Part shown: positions 26,463 through 36,132 of the stretch, piece by piece
Layout of the letters: the number at the start of each line of letters is the position of its first letter
Numbering within the stretch: the first letter of the stretch is position 1
NCBI RefSeq assembly: GCF_001550095.1
Contig: NZ_LRUC01000010.1
Span: 186,001 to 250,000 of the forward strand
Length of the DNA: 64,000 nucleotides
DNA from: Celeribacter ethanolicus
Lineage (GTDB): Bacteria; Pseudomonadota; Alphaproteobacteria; Rhodobacterales; Rhodobacteraceae
Direction: 5' to 3'
Notes under the pieces: model-generated
Told to the model about the DNA's origin: nothing
What the model saw: only the letters and a program-made list of their open reading frames with translations
Databases searched by the model: none
Translations under genes and position numbers: made by a program

Positions 26463-26514
26463 TGTTGTGCCGTTTCGCAGCCATAACGCTCACGCCCACA
26501 CACACTCATTATCC

Positions 26515-26532
26515 GTGGGGGCCGGCCCCCAC
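26515..26532. repeat. Perfect 18-base GC-rich palindrome
   Basis: GTGGGGGCC is followed directly by its reverse complement GGCCCCCAC. It stands 2 bases before the left arm of the 26-base inverted repeat. No T-run follows, so it is not a standard terminator. Confidence 0.6.
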
Positions 26533-26534
26533 TC

Positions 26535-26746
26535 CCCCGGGATATTTGAGGACAAAAGAAATCCCATTAAGCCCAAATTAACCTTGGTGCTTTTATCTGG
26601 AACCACGGTACAGGCGGGGACGCCGATGACCGTGACGGAAGAAGCCCTCTGTTCCAGATCATGGGACAAAGGGGTACGCCGAGGCCTCAGAAAAGCGTTG
26701 GCACGGATGAGGGCGCGTGCTTCTTTTGTCCCCCAATATCCCGGGG
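26535..26746. repeat. Inverted pair of 26-base dispersed repeats
   Basis: The left arm 26535-26560 begins CCCCGGGATATTTGAGG and ends CAAAAGAA. The right arm 26721-26746 is its reverse complement with two mismatches; 160 bases lie between them. The interior has no supported gene. Both arms belong to the same short-repeat family as the copies at 48174 and 60293. The pair could fold as a long-range stem or mark a small non-autonomous element. The rest of the purD-purU gap (26747-26874) holds a hairpin and no gene. Confidence 0.6.
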
Positions 26747-26750
26747 TTAG

Positions 26751-26775
26751 CTTGGCGCGGGGACCCCGTGCCAAG
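26751..26775. repeat. Stem-loop without T-run
   Basis: CTTGGCGCGGGG and CCCCGTGCCAAG pair over 12 positions with one G-T around a single A. It lies just after the right arm of the dispersed repeat. A terminator role for purU, which ends at 26875 on the minus strand, is possible but no T-tract follows. Confidence 0.45.
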
Positions 26776-26874
26776 TGAGGGGCAGCCCTCTTCTCAACCG
26801 CAACGCTTAAGTGCTTCTTACCCGGCCCTCGCATGTGCGCGCGGGCGTTCAATCCGGCAAAGCCGGACTGGCTC

Positions 26875-27759
26875 TCACCCCATTCTCTCCGAGGCATAGC
26901 TGCCCGGAGACGCCGGAAACACCACCGTCTTGTTGCCGTTGATAAACGCCCGGTGATGGATATGCGCATGGATCGCACGCGACAGCACCTGCGCCTCCAC
27001 ATCACGGCCCAGAGACACGTAATCCTCGGGCGATTGCGCATGGGTCACGCGGATCGTGTCCTGTTCGATGATCGGCCCCTCATCGAGATCGGCGGTCACG
27101 TAATGCGCCGTTGCTCCGATCAGTTTCACGCCCCGCTCGAACGCCTGTTTATACGGGTTCGCGCCTTTGAAGCTTGGGAGGAAAGAGTGGTGGATATTGA
27201 TGATCCGACCGGACATTCTCTGACAAAGCCGATCAGAGAGGATCTGCATGTAGCGCGCCAGAACGACAAGCTCCGCACCGCTCTCCTCGACGATCTCCAA
27301 AAGGCGCGCTTCGGCCTGCGGCTTGTTCTCCTTGGTCACGCGCACCTGATAAAACGGGATGTCATGGTTCACCACAAGCTTTTGATACTCCATGTGATTG
27401 GAGACCACGGCGACGATGTCGATGGGCAGCGCGCCGATCCGCCAGCGGTAGAGAAGATCGTTGAGACAATGCCCGAAACGGGACACCATGATCACGACCT
27501 TCATCTTTTTCGCCTCGTCATGCACCGCCCATGTCATCTCGAAAGTCTCTGCAACGGGGGTGAATTCCGCGACAAGATCCGCGCGCGTCAGCCCCTTTTC
27601 GGAGACGAAACTGACACGCATGAAGAACCGATCCGTATCGGGATCGTCGAACTGTGCGGAATCGGTGATGTTGCATCCCAGTTCGGCGAGCTTGCCGGAA
27701 ATGGCGGCGACGATACCGCGTTTCGAAGGGCAGGTGACGGTCAGGACATGCGAGGTCAT
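26875..27759 (-). CDS. purU: Formyltetrahydrofolate deformylase
   Basis: Hydrolyses 10-formyl-THF to THF and formate, balancing one-carbon units and feeding formate to purine synthesis. 294 residues. An N-terminal ACT domain (HVLTVTCPSKRGIVAAISGKLA) senses Met/Gly in known homologues. The formyltransferase fold has VVSNHMEYQKLVVNHDIPF, the catalytic INIHHSFLPSFKGANPY and ATAHYVTADLDEGPII, with the active-site His and Asp. The downstream gap to purD holds repeats. The ATG at 27759 opens the ACT domain directly. Confidence 0.95.
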   Translation of the reverse strand: MTSHVLTVTCPSKRGIVAAISGKLAELGCNITDSAQFDDPDTDRFFMRVSFVSEKGLTRADLVAEFTPVAETFEMTWAVHDEAKKMKVVIMVSRFGHCLNDLLYRWRIGALPIDIVAVVSNHMEYQKLVVNHDIPFYQVRVTKENKPQAEARLLEIVEESGAELVVLARYMQILSDRLCQRMSGRIINIHHSFLPSFKGANPYKQAFERGVKLIGATAHYVTADLDEGPIIEQDTIRVTHAQSPEDYVSLGRDVEAQVLSRAIHAHIHHRAFINGNKTVVFPASPGSYASERMG

Positions 27760-27882
27760 AGCGGGCCTTTTCTTGGTTCCGACGCGAAGTCTTGCCGTGT
27801 CGCAGGCCGCAGCGCCAGAGGCAAAACGACAGGTTTCCAGCCAGGGCGCGGGTCGATCAGCGGCGGAAGTTTCCGAAAGGCG

Positions 27883-28610
27883 TCAGTTGCACGCCATATG
27901 GGACGCAAAGCTCGCAGCCCCCGCGTAGCGGGCCACAGGCGTTGCCATCAAGCCGCCGTTTTCCCAGCGGGTTGCCATGATCTGCGTCCAATCCGCATCG
28001 GCGGTCAGGATCACCGGCGCCTGCCCCGAACAGGCGCGCACACCGCCCTCAATCCGGTCAGAACCGAGATGATGGTTGGTCAGCCCGCCCAGCCGGGCTG
28101 TGGGCACGAGCATCCCCTCCCCCGTCAGATCGACCGGCAAAAGCACCAGCTCTTTGAACAAATGCGGACGGTCGACATAGGCCACCTCATCCACCCCGTC
28201 GCCATCGAAATCAGCAATCCCGGCGATGGCGAGCCAGCGATGCGGCTGACCGATCGGCGCGCTGGCCTTGGCGGGGACGAGGCGGTCTTGGCCGTCGAGC
28301 GTCCAAACCTGAACCCAGGCGCCCGTCGCAAAGCCGCTGACCACGGACACGACCTCGGGCCGCCCGTCACCATCGAAATCATGGAGGCGCGGCGCGGTAT
28401 CTTCGAACACGCTTTTTTTGAAAAAGGCTTCGCGCGTGGTGCCGTCATCCAGCGTGACCACCATGCGGGCATATTCACCGTTCTTCACCGCACCGTGGCC
28501 ATAGGCCGTAGTCGGCTCCGCGTAATGCGCCCCGGTAATCCGGGCGGCACAAAGCGGACTGGCAACAAACGGACTGGCCGCCAGCATAAGCAAGGCGACC
28601 AGTCTCAGCA

Positions 28611-28611
<1 letters not shown>
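27883..28611 (-). CDS. Secreted FG-GAP/VCBS-type repeat protein
   Basis: 242 residues with a signal peptide (cleavage after about SPLCA, residue 22). Two calcium-binding integrin-like repeats are evident: HDFDGDGRPEVVSV and ADFDGDGVDEVAYV. The spacing fits a partial beta-propeller. Cys occur late (RACSGQ, HMACN). The start ATG overlaps the ferredoxin stop (TGATG), so the two are co-translated although one is exported and the other cytoplasmic. Function unknown. Confidence 0.8.
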
Positions 28612-29177
<566 letters not shown>

Positions 29178-29193
29178 TCACAAGAGCAGAGCC

Positions 29194-29721
29194 ATGTCCC
29201 GAAAGAGCCCCCCGTTGCGCCTGACGCTTGTCCTGATGAGCGCCCTTTTGTCGGCCTGTCAGATGAGTGCACCCGACACCGAGATTCTGCGCGCCGCCGA
29301 TACGCCGGGCGCACCGCCGGGGGCCGATCCGGAGGCCTGTTACGCCCGTCATGTGACGCCAGCGATCATCGAAACGGTCACCGAACATGTCATGGTGCAG
29401 CCGCCGCAGATCGACAGCTCGGGCGCAGTCGCCTACCCGGCAGTTTACCGCACCGAAACCCGTCAGGAAATCGTGCGGGAACGCAAGGAGCTGTGGTTCG
29501 AGACCCTCTGCCGGGAGGACTGGACGCCCGAATTCATTGCCTCGGTCCAGCGCGCGTTGCAGGTGCGCGGGTATTTCCAGGGGGCTGTGAACGGCAAGAT
29601 GGACCATGCCACCCGTCGCGCGATCCGCGCCTATCAGCTCGAGCAAGGGGTGAACAGCGAGGTGCTTTCCATCGCCGCCGCGCGTCAGTTGGGCCTCAAG
29701 GAAGTGCCCCGCGAGGAGTGA
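29194..29721 (+). CDS. Peptidoglycan-binding lipoprotein
   Basis: 175 residues with a lipoprotein signal (LRLTLVLMSALLSACQ, lipobox LSAC). A mid region with ACYARHVTPAIIETVTEHV is followed by a paired-Glu/Arg segment. A C-terminal PG_binding_1 domain lies at about residues 112-170 (VQRALQVRGYFQGAVNGKMD, then TRRAIRAYQLEQG). The likely role is an outer-membrane or periplasmic anchor to the cell wall. The ATG at 29194 was chosen because the lipobox then sits at the normal distance; a longer frame to 28921 runs over the ferredoxin promoter. A terminator follows. Confidence 0.85.
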   Translation: MSRKSPPLRLTLVLMSALLSACQMSAPDTEILRAADTPGAPPGADPEACYARHVTPAIIETVTEHVMVQPPQIDSSGAVAYPAVYRTETRQEIVRERKELWFETLCREDWTPEFIASVQRALQVRGYFQGAVNGKMDHATRRAIRAYQLEQGVNSEVLSIAAARQLGLKEVPREE

Positions 29722-29757
29722 CACGGCCACGAGACGGCAAAGGAGATCCGACAAAGG

Positions 29758-29784
29758 AAAAGGCGGCCCGGGGGGCCGCCTTTG
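29758..29784. terminator. Rho-independent terminator
   Basis: AAAGGCGGCC pairs with GGCCGCCTTT around a short G-rich loop. It lies between the lipoprotein gene and the convergent degP gene and can serve both, since T or A runs flank both sides. Confidence 0.8.
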
Positions 29785-29807
29785 TCATTCACAGATGAGA
29801 GGCGGGT

Positions 29808-31277
29808 TTACTCGCCAACCCCCAGCGCCACGAAACGCGGCTCGCCGGCGCGGCGGACCAGAAGCAGCACGGTCTTGCGCCCGGCTTCCTTGGCCTCGTC
29901 GACACGCGCTTCGAGATCGCTGAGGCTCGTCACCTTCTGCTGACCGGCCTCGGTGATCACGTCACCGGCACGCAGCCCTTTGGTATAGGCCTCGGAGGTT
30001 TCGTCCACTTCGACCACGGCCAGACCGTCAGTGCCCGCCGAGACGCCAAGCTGTTCACGCAGCGTGTCGTCGAGCGGTTGCAGGGTCATGCCCATCATCT
30101 GCACGGTTTCCGGCGCTTCTGCGGCGGGATTGTCCTCCGGGAAAGCGGTGTTTTCGGCCTCTTCGCGACGGCCCAATGTGACCATCAGGGTCTGGGTCTT
30201 GCCATCGCGGAACACCACGATGCGCACGGCCTTGCCCACTTCGGTCTCACCCACGGTACGCACCAGCTCGCGGGTGTCTTTCACATCCTTGCCATCGAAG
30301 GACAGGATGACGTCGCCGCTTTCGATGCCAGCTTCTTTCGACGGGCCTTCCGGCACATCGGTGACCAGCGCCCCTTTGGCGGCGTCGAGCCCCATGGCCT
30401 CGGCCACATCGTCGGTCACGTCCTGAATGCGAACGCCCAGCCAGCCGCGACGGGTCTCACCGAACTCCTTGAGCTGATCGACCACTTTGGAGACCACATT
30501 CGAGGCCATCGAGAAACCGATGCCGATGGAGCCGCCATTGGGCGAGAGGATCGCGGTGTTCACGCCGATCACCTGACCGTCCATGTTGAACAGCGGCCCG
30601 CCGGAGTTGCCGCGGTTGATGGCGGCGTCGGTCTGGATGTAATCGTCATAAGCGCCCGACAGAGCCCGACCGCGTTGCGACACGATGCCTGCGGAGACGG
30701 AGAAGCCCTGACCGAGCGGGTTGCCCATGGCCATGACCCAGTCGCCCACACGGGCCACATCACTGTCGCCGAAGGGTACGAATTTCAGCGGCTTGTCGCT
30801 GTCGACCTTGAGCACGGCAATGTCGGTTTTCGGATCGGTGCCCACCAGTTTCGCCGGAAGGGTGAAGCCTTCGAAGAACTCGATCTCGATCTCGTCGGCA
30901 CCTTCGATCACGTGGTTGTTCGTGACGATATAGCCGTCTTCGGAAATGACGAATCCGGAGCCCAGCGCCTGCGACCGGCGCGGGCCACCCTGACCGTTAC
31001 GATCCATGAAATCACGGAAGAAATCTTCGAACGGTGAGCCTTCCGGCACGATCGGTTGTTGATCGGTGGAGGCCTCGACCACGGTCGTGGTGGTGATATT
31101 CACCACGGCGGGGCTGACCTTTTCGGCGAGATCGGCAAAGGTTTCCGGCGCCCCGCGCGCCTCTGCGGCGACGGATTGGAACATCAGTGCAACCGTGGCG
31201 ATCAGGGCGAGGAAAAGCGCTCGCAGATCGGTGCGGGACATGCCCAGGGGAAGGGAAACGGCGCGAGCCTGTGTCAT
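29808..31277 (-). CDS. degP: Periplasmic serine protease DegP/HtrA family (Do-like)
   Basis: 489 residues. The signal peptide ends near SVAAEARG. The trypsin-like domain has all catalytic residues: His in TNNHVIEGA, Asp in KTDIAVLKV, Ser in GNSGGPLF. Two PDZ domains follow (GWLGVRIQDVTDDVAEAMGL and MMGMTLQPLDD onward). Such proteases remove or refold misfolded envelope proteins. The ATG at 31277 has GGAGG 11 bases upstream; further in-frame sequence upstream lacks signal-peptide character. It follows hflK-hflC-DUF2065 on the same strand after a 212-base gap, so it may have its own promoter there. Confidence 0.93.
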   Translation of the reverse strand: MTQARAVSLPLGMSRTDLRALFLALIATVALMFQSVAAEARGAPETFADLAEKVSPAVVNITTTTVVEASTDQQPIVPEGSPFEDFFRDFMDRNGQGGPRRSQALGSGFVISEDGYIVTNNHVIEGADEIEIEFFEGFTLPAKLVGTDPKTDIAVLKVDSDKPLKFVPFGDSDVARVGDWVMAMGNPLGQGFSVSAGIVSQRGRALSGAYDDYIQTDAAINRGNSGGPLFNMDGQVIGVNTAILSPNGGSIGIGFSMASNVVSKVVDQLKEFGETRRGWLGVRIQDVTDDVAEAMGLDAAKGALVTDVPEGPSKEAGIESGDVILSFDGKDVKDTRELVRTVGETEVGKAVRIVVFRDGKTQTLMVTLGRREEAENTAFPEDNPAAEAPETVQMMGMTLQPLDDTLREQLGVSAGTDGLAVVEVDETSEAYTKGLRAGDVITEAGQQKVTSLSDLEARVDEAKEAGRKTVLLLVRRAGEPRFVALGVGE

Positions 31278-31489
31278 CGGTATTCGGTCCTCCGTATGGA
31301 TGCGCGAGGATCTCGGCCCCACGCGACAACTGCCTTTTCGGGGTACAGATAGGGGCCATGCGGCACAACTCAAACCCTGTCGCGCCCAGTCAACAGCATG
31401 TGAGCGGGGTGTGACAAGGAGAAAGGCCTCCGGTTTGCGGGGAATTCCGGCAGGAGGGTGACGGAAGACGGGAATGACACGCCCGCCCC

Positions 31490-31687
31490 TCAAAGGCCGA
31501 GCCAGCGCCGCCCCAGCGCCACCAGCAGCACGCCCAGAGCCAAAGCCACCAAGCCGATGGCGCGGCATGTCGCGGGCGGCACTTCCGCAAACGCGCGCAC
31601 GACGTCCTCCAAACGCGAAGGGGCCAGTGCAAGCACCAGCCCCTCCACACAAAGCACCAATCCCACAGCGAGGATCAGAAATGCCAT
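31490..31687 (-). CDS. DUF2065 small membrane protein
   Basis: 65 residues with two membrane helices (LILAVGLVLCVEGLVLALAP and AIGLVALALGVLLVALG) joined by a short charged loop, the DUF2065 pattern. It begins directly at the hflC stop with no gap. In many proteobacteria this gene sits next to hflC, suggesting a link to the FtsH-HflKC complex, though its function is not known. Confidence 0.85.
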   Translation of the reverse strand: MAFLILAVGLVLCVEGLVLALAPSRLEDVVRAFAEVPPATCRAIGLVALALGVLLVALGRRWLGL

Positions 31688-32563
31688 TTACTTGCCCTGA
31701 TCGGACTTAAGATAGTCAAAGAACTCGCTGTCCGGCGACATCACCATGGTAGTGTTGGACCCTTGCAGACCCGCACGGTACGCGTCGAGCGAACGATAGA
31801 ACTCGAAGAAATCCGGATCCGCGCCGTAAGCTTCGGCATAGATGCGGTTTTTCTCCGCATCCGCCTCACCGCGGGTGATCTCGGCCTGCCGGCGCGCATC
31901 GGATTCAAGCTCGACCACGGTCCGGTCGGCCTGCGCCCGCACGCGCTGCGCGGCCTCTTCCCCCCGCGCCCGCTCGTCGGCAGCTTCGCGTTCACGTTCC
32001 GCACGCATCCGCGCAAAGGTGGCCTCAAGGTTCTGGTCCGGCAGGAAGGTCTGTTTCAGACGCACGTCCACGATGTCGACGCCGAGAGAGGCGGCCTCTG
32101 CACGGGCCTGATCGCGGATGCGACGGGCCAGTTCGGCACGGTCGGCGGAGATCACCGTGTTCGAGGTGACCGTATCCGCACCGAGCACTTCGCGAAGCTG
32201 CGCGTTGAGGATGCCTTTCAGACGATCTTCGGCAAACCGCACACCGCCGGTGGACACGGCCTGACGGAAACGCACCACGTCGGCAATCCGGTAACGCGCG
32301 AAGGCATCGACCAAAAGACGACGGTCATCCGAAGGCGTGACCTCGATTTCCGGGGTCTCGAGCGACAGGATACGGTCGTCGTAATAGACCACTTCCTGAA
32401 TGAACGGGATTTTGAAGGCGAGACCCGGCTCTTCCTTGACGGATTTGATCTGGCCGAATTGCAGCACCAGCGCCTTTTGGCGTTCATCCACGATGAACAG
32501 CGAGGACATCACCAGAACCAGCGCCACAAAAAGGACGGCGAAAAGAATGGGAAGTTTCTTCAT
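31688..32563 (-). CDS. hflC: Protease modulator HflC
   Basis: 291 residues. One N-terminal membrane helix (ILFAVLFVALVLVMSSLFIV) followed by an SPFH/band-7 domain (RQKALVLQFGQIKSVKEEPG, DVRLKQTFLPDQNLEATFARM). A long helical, Arg/Glu-rich region is typical of HflC. With HflK it forms a large periplasmic cage around FtsH and limits its proteolysis of membrane proteins. The ATG overlaps the hflK stop (TGATG). Confidence 0.94.
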   Translation of the reverse strand: MKKLPILFAVLFVALVLVMSSLFIVDERQKALVLQFGQIKSVKEEPGLAFKIPFIQEVVYYDDRILSLETPEIEVTPSDDRRLLVDAFARYRIADVVRFRQAVSTGGVRFAEDRLKGILNAQLREVLGADTVTSNTVISADRAELARRIRDQARAEAASLGVDIVDVRLKQTFLPDQNLEATFARMRAEREREAADERARGEEAAQRVRAQADRTVVELESDARRQAEITRGEADAEKNRIYAEAYGADPDFFEFYRSLDAYRAGLQGSNTTMVMSPDSEFFDYLKSDQGK

Positions 32564-33723
32564 CAGTTCGCCCCCTCAGTCGATTTCTTCAACTCGTTCA
32601 AGGGCAGGTAGGGCACAACGCCCTGACCGTTGCCGCTTTCGTCGAGGATGATCTTGTCCATCCCGCCATAGACCTCTTCGAGGGCTTCGAGATAGAGACG
32701 TTTACGGGTCACATCCGGCGCGTTCTTGTATTCCTCAAGCACGGCGGTAAAGCGGCTGGCCTCACCTTCGGCGGCATTGACCACCTGCGCCCGATAACCT
32801 TCGGCCTCTTCGACAATCTGCGCCGCGGTCCCGCGCGCACCGGCGAGAACCCGGTTGGCGTAAGCATCGGCCTGACGTTCGAGACGATCCCGTTCCTGCT
32901 CTGCAGCCTGCACGTCGCGGAAGGCATCAATCACCTCACCCGGCGGGTCGGCTTTGTCGAGGTTGACGCGGATCACGGTGATGCCGCTGTCATAGCTGTC
33001 GAGCGTCGACTGGATCAGGGTCATCGCATTATCGGCGATCAGACCCCGGTCACGGTTCAGAATCGGCGCCAAGGTCGAGGCCGCGATGATTTCGCGCATC
33101 GAAGCCTCGGACACCGCCTGCACCGTTTGGCGCGGATCGCTGAGGTTAAACAGGTATTTCGCCGGATCGTTGATGTTCCAGACCACCTGAAAATCAATAT
33201 CGACGATATTGGCATCGGTCGTCAGCATCATGCCGGTGCTGCCCTGACCGGCGGAGCCGACATTCTCGGTGCGTTCGCCCGTAACGATGACTTTTTCGTA
33301 GCTCACAAGCGGCCAGGGGGCGAAGTTCAGACCCGGCTGACCGATCTTGTAGAACTCACCGAGGAACAGTTCGACCGACTGTTCTTCCGGTTTCACGGTA
33401 TAGAAGGAGGAAAAGGCCCAAAGACCGATGGCGCCCAGCACGACAAGACCGATCGTGCCCTTGTTGAACCCCGGACCGCCGGCTCCAGAGCCGCCGGAAC
33501 GGCCCGTGCCGCCACCTTTGCCGCCCATCAGGACCTTCAGGTATTCGTTGCCCTTGTTGAGCATCTCGTCGATCTCGGGAATTTGCGGCTGATCGCCGGG
33601 GCGGCGACCGTTGTTGTCCCGCCCGTTGCCCCGGTTGTCACCGCCGCGGTTGTCTCCTCCGCTGGGTCCCGTCGGTCGGTTGCCACCGCCGCCGCCCCAG
33701 GGACCGCCATTGTTGCTGGCCAT
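32563..33723 (-). CDS. hflK: FtsH protease activity modulator HflK
   Basis: 386 residues. The N-terminus is Gly/Asn/Pro-rich (MASNNGGPWGGGGGNRP) with a low-complexity region to about residue 85. One membrane helix (IGLVVLGAIGLWAFSSFYTV) and an SPFH domain (SVELFLGEFYKIGQPGLNFA, VVWNINDPAKYLFNLSDP) follow. I chose the ATG at 33723; an ATG three codons upstream (33732) sits closer to the AAAGAGG RBS and is possible. It is first gene of hflK-hflC-DUF2065(-degP). Confidence 0.94.
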   Translation of the reverse strand: MASNNGGPWGGGGGNRPTGPSGGDNRGGDNRGNGRDNNGRRPGDQPQIPEIDEMLNKGNEYLKVLMGGKGGGTGRSGGSGAGGPGFNKGTIGLVVLGAIGLWAFSSFYTVKPEEQSVELFLGEFYKIGQPGLNFAPWPLVSYEKVIVTGERTENVGSAGQGSTGMMLTTDANIVDIDFQVVWNINDPAKYLFNLSDPRQTVQAVSEASMREIIAASTLAPILNRDRGLIADNAMTLIQSTLDSYDSGITVIRVNLDKADPPGEVIDAFRDVQAAEQERDRLERQADAYANRVLAGARGTAAQIVEEAEGYRAQVVNAAEGEASRFTAVLEEYKNAPDVTRKRLYLEALEEVYGGMDKIILDESGNGQGVVPYLPLNELKKSTEGAN

Positions 33724-33825
33724 TAAGGTCATTTCCTCTTTATACGTATGGGTCCGACCCGGCAGGCAAAATGCCGTCGGGTCGAGGCTCGGTTTCAACC
33801 TGTTCCTTCCGGGGCGGATTTTCAA

Positions 33826-33846
33826 GGGTGCGAGAGGGTCGCACCC
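33826..33846 (-). terminator. Stem-loop downstream of gor
   Basis: GGGTGCGA and TCGCACCC pair around a GAGGG loop, 22 bases after the gor stop on the minus strand. The tail is TTGAAAATCC, only weakly U-rich, so termination strength is uncertain. Confidence 0.5.
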
Positions 33847-33867
33847 CGCCTTTCTCGCCCGTTCCGG

Positions 33868-35229
33868 TCAGTTATGAACGCGGGTCGGCGTTTTCATCAG
33901 GACAATCTCTTCCGCCATGGTCGGGTGCACCGCCACGGTGGCGTCGAAATCTTCCTTGGTCGCGCCCATTTTCACCGCCACGCCGGCAAGCTGGATCATC
34001 TCGCCCGCATGCGGCGCAATGATGTGACAGCCAAGCACCTTGCGCGTCGTCTGACACACGATGAGCTTGAACATCACGCGCTCGTTCTTGTCGATGAAGC
34101 TGTTCTGCATCGGGCGGAAAGCGGCGGTATAGACCTCGACCGGGCCTTCTTCGCGCGCCTGCTCTTCGGTCAGACCCACCGCGCCGTATTCCGGCTGAGT
34201 GAAGATTGCCGAAGGCACATTGCTGTGATCCGGCGTCATCGGATTGCCCTTGAACACGGTCTCGTGGAAGGCCACCGCCTCGCGGATCGCCACCGGCGTC
34301 AGTTGAATGCGGTCGGTCACATCGCCCACGGCAAAGATCGAGGGAATGTTGGTCTGGCTGTACGCATCGACCTTGATCTCGCCATGGCGACCAAGCTCGA
34401 CACCGGCGTTTTCAAGACCAAGCCCCGCCGTCGCCGGTTTGCGCCCGGTGGCGTAGAGCACCACGTCGAACGTGGCCTCGCGCCCATCGGTGGTCTTGGT
34501 CCAGATGCCGTCCTTGCGCTTTTCAAGCCGCTCGATATCGGTTCCGACATGCAGGTTGATCCCCTGCCCCGAGATCAACTCGGCAATATGGCCGCGCGCC
34601 TCGTCGTCGAAGCCCCGCAGAATTTGCGCGCCGCGATAGACCTGCGTCACTTCGGAGCCCAGACCGTTGAAAATACATGCGAATTCACAGGCGATATAAC
34701 CGCCTCCGACGATCAGGATCTTCTTCGGCAACTCGGGAATGTCGAAAATCTCGTTCGAGGTGATCGCATGCTCGATCCCCGGCGTCTGCTCCGGCACGAA
34801 GGGCGTACCGCCCACGGCCACGAGGATATGTTTCGCCGTTTTCTCGGTGCCATCGGCCAAAGTGACCGTATGCGCATCCTTGACGGTGGCACGCTGATGC
34901 AGAATCTCGACACCCGCCGCATCCGCGTTCCTGGTGTAGATGCCTTCGAGACGGGACAGTTCGGCCTTGAGCTTTGCCTGAAAGCTCTTCCAGTCGAACT
35001 TGCCGAGCTTGATGTCCCAGCCGTATTTCCCGGCCTCATCGGCGGCGGCGGCATATTGCGAGGCGAAGACCATCAGCTTTTTCGGGACACAGCCGCGAAT
35101 GACACAGGTGCCGCCCATGCGGAATTCCTCCGCCATGGCGACCTTCTGCCCGCCAGCCGCCGTCAGACGCGCCGCCCGCACCCCGCCCGAGCCACCACCG
35201 ATCACGAAGAGATCATAGTCGAAATCCAT
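33868..35229 (-). CDS. gor: Glutathione-disulfide reductase
   Basis: FAD- and NADPH-dependent reduction of GSSG in the cytoplasm. 453 residues. FAD-binding VIGGGSGGVRAARLTAA, redox pair GGTCVIRGCVPKK, NADPH-binding IVGGGYIACEFACIF, second FAD motif IFAVGDVTDRIQLTPVA, and the C-terminal active-site VAVHPTMAEEIV are all present. It partners with the GST at 14192 only in a general sense. It lies after rpiA with a probable terminator between. Confidence 0.95.
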   Translation of the reverse strand: MDFDYDLFVIGGGSGGVRAARLTAAGGQKVAMAEEFRMGGTCVIRGCVPKKLMVFASQYAAAADEAGKYGWDIKLGKFDWKSFQAKLKAELSRLEGIYTRNADAAGVEILHQRATVKDAHTVTLADGTEKTAKHILVAVGGTPFVPEQTPGIEHAITSNEIFDIPELPKKILIVGGGYIACEFACIFNGLGSEVTQVYRGAQILRGFDDEARGHIAELISGQGINLHVGTDIERLEKRKDGIWTKTTDGREATFDVVLYATGRKPATAGLGLENAGVELGRHGEIKVDAYSQTNIPSIFAVGDVTDRIQLTPVAIREAVAFHETVFKGNPMTPDHSNVPSAIFTQPEYGAVGLTEEQAREEGPVEVYTAAFRPMQNSFIDKNERVMFKLIVCQTTRKVLGCHIIAPHAGEMIQLAGVAVKMGATKEDFDATVAVHPTMAEEIVLMKTPTRVHN

Positions 35230-35297
35230 CTGTCCCGCCTTTTTGGAAGAATTCTAAAGTCGTGGGTAGATGTAGGGGCTTTGGAGCCAAAGGAAAA

Positions 35298-35318
35298 CCC
35301 CGCGCAAGCTGCACGGGG
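35298..35318 (-). terminator. Rho-independent terminator downstream of rpiA
   Basis: On the minus strand CCCCGTGC and GCGCGGGG pair (one G-T) around AGCTT, followed by TTTTCCTTT. It lies between the rpiA stop and the gor start. Confidence 0.7.
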
Positions 35319-35346
35319 TCTTTGCAAAATCACAGGAACGGCAGGT

Positions 35347-36132
35347 TCAGTCCAGATCGGCGAAAATGTTTTCGCTCTCCTCAAATTCGACCTGATCCTC
35401 GCTCTCCTCGCCGGAGATAATATCGCGCACCGTCACCCGTCCGTCGCCATGGCCGATGATCACCTTGTCGCAAATGTCGATGAACAGCCCGTTTTCCACC
35501 ACGCCAGGGATTTGATTGAGCACAAGTGCGAGCTGCCGCGCGTTGCCGATGCGCTGGAGGTGCAAGTCGATGATGTGATTGCCCTCGTCGCTCACATAGG
35601 CCGCATCGCCGCTCATCCGAAGCGTCGATTGCTGGCCCAGCACATCCATCGCCACCAGCGTTTCCTCCACCAGCGCCTTGGTGGTTTGCCAGCCAAACGG
35701 GATCACCTCGACCGGAAGCGGGAAATGCCCGAGCGTCTCCACCCGTTTCGACACGTCCGAGATGACGATCATCTGATCCGACGCCGTGGCGACAATCTTT
35801 TCCTGCAAAAGCGCGCCGCCGCCGCCCTTGATCAGGTTCAGTTCCGGGTCGAATTCGTCGGCGCCGTCGATCGTCAGATCGAGCCATTTCGCCTCGTCGA
35901 GAGACACCACCCGGATACCCTGTTGCCGGGCCAGTTCCGCCGTGCGCGACGAGGTCGGCACACCGATGATGTTGAGCCCTTCCTCGCGCACCATATCGCC
36001 CAGAAGCCGCACCATCCAGGCCGCCGTCGATCCGGTGCCAAGCCCGAGCTTCATGCCGTCCTCGACATAATCCAGCGCCTTTCTGGCGGCCACGAATTTG
36101 GCGGTATCAATCGGCGACAGCGTATCGGACAT
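35347..36132 (-). CDS. rpiA: Ribose-5-phosphate isomerase A
   Basis: Interconverts ribulose-5-P and ribose-5-P in the pentose phosphate/Calvin routes. 261 residues. Phosphate-binding GLGTGSTAAWMVRLLGD, then TIDGADEFDPELNLIKGGGGALLQEKIV with the catalytic Asp/Glu/Lys set, and GVVENGLFIDICDKVIIG near the end. The tail is acidic (GEESEDQVEFEESENIFADLD), beyond the usual family end. The ATG at 36132 follows GGGGAAA; an open frame to 36177 is a weaker start. rpiB, an unrelated isozyme, is at 46508. Confidence 0.94.
   Translation of the reverse strand: MSDTLSPIDTAKFVAARKALDYVEDGMKLGLGTGSTAAWMVRLLGDMVREEGLNIIGVPTSSRTAELARQQGIRVVSLDEAKWLDLTIDGADEFDPELNLIKGGGGALLQEKIVATASDQMIVISDVSKRVETLGHFPLPVEVIPFGWQTTKALVEETLVAMDVLGQQSTLRMSGDAAYVSDEGNHIIDLHLQRIGNARQLALVLNQIPGVVENGLFIDICDKVIIGHGDGRVTVRDIISGEESEDQVEFEESENIFADLD

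Noticed and set aside
26387-27041. Short frames crossing the purD-purU gap on both strands
   Set aside because: They run through palindromes and the dispersed repeats, have odd composition and no RBS, and overlap purU or each other.
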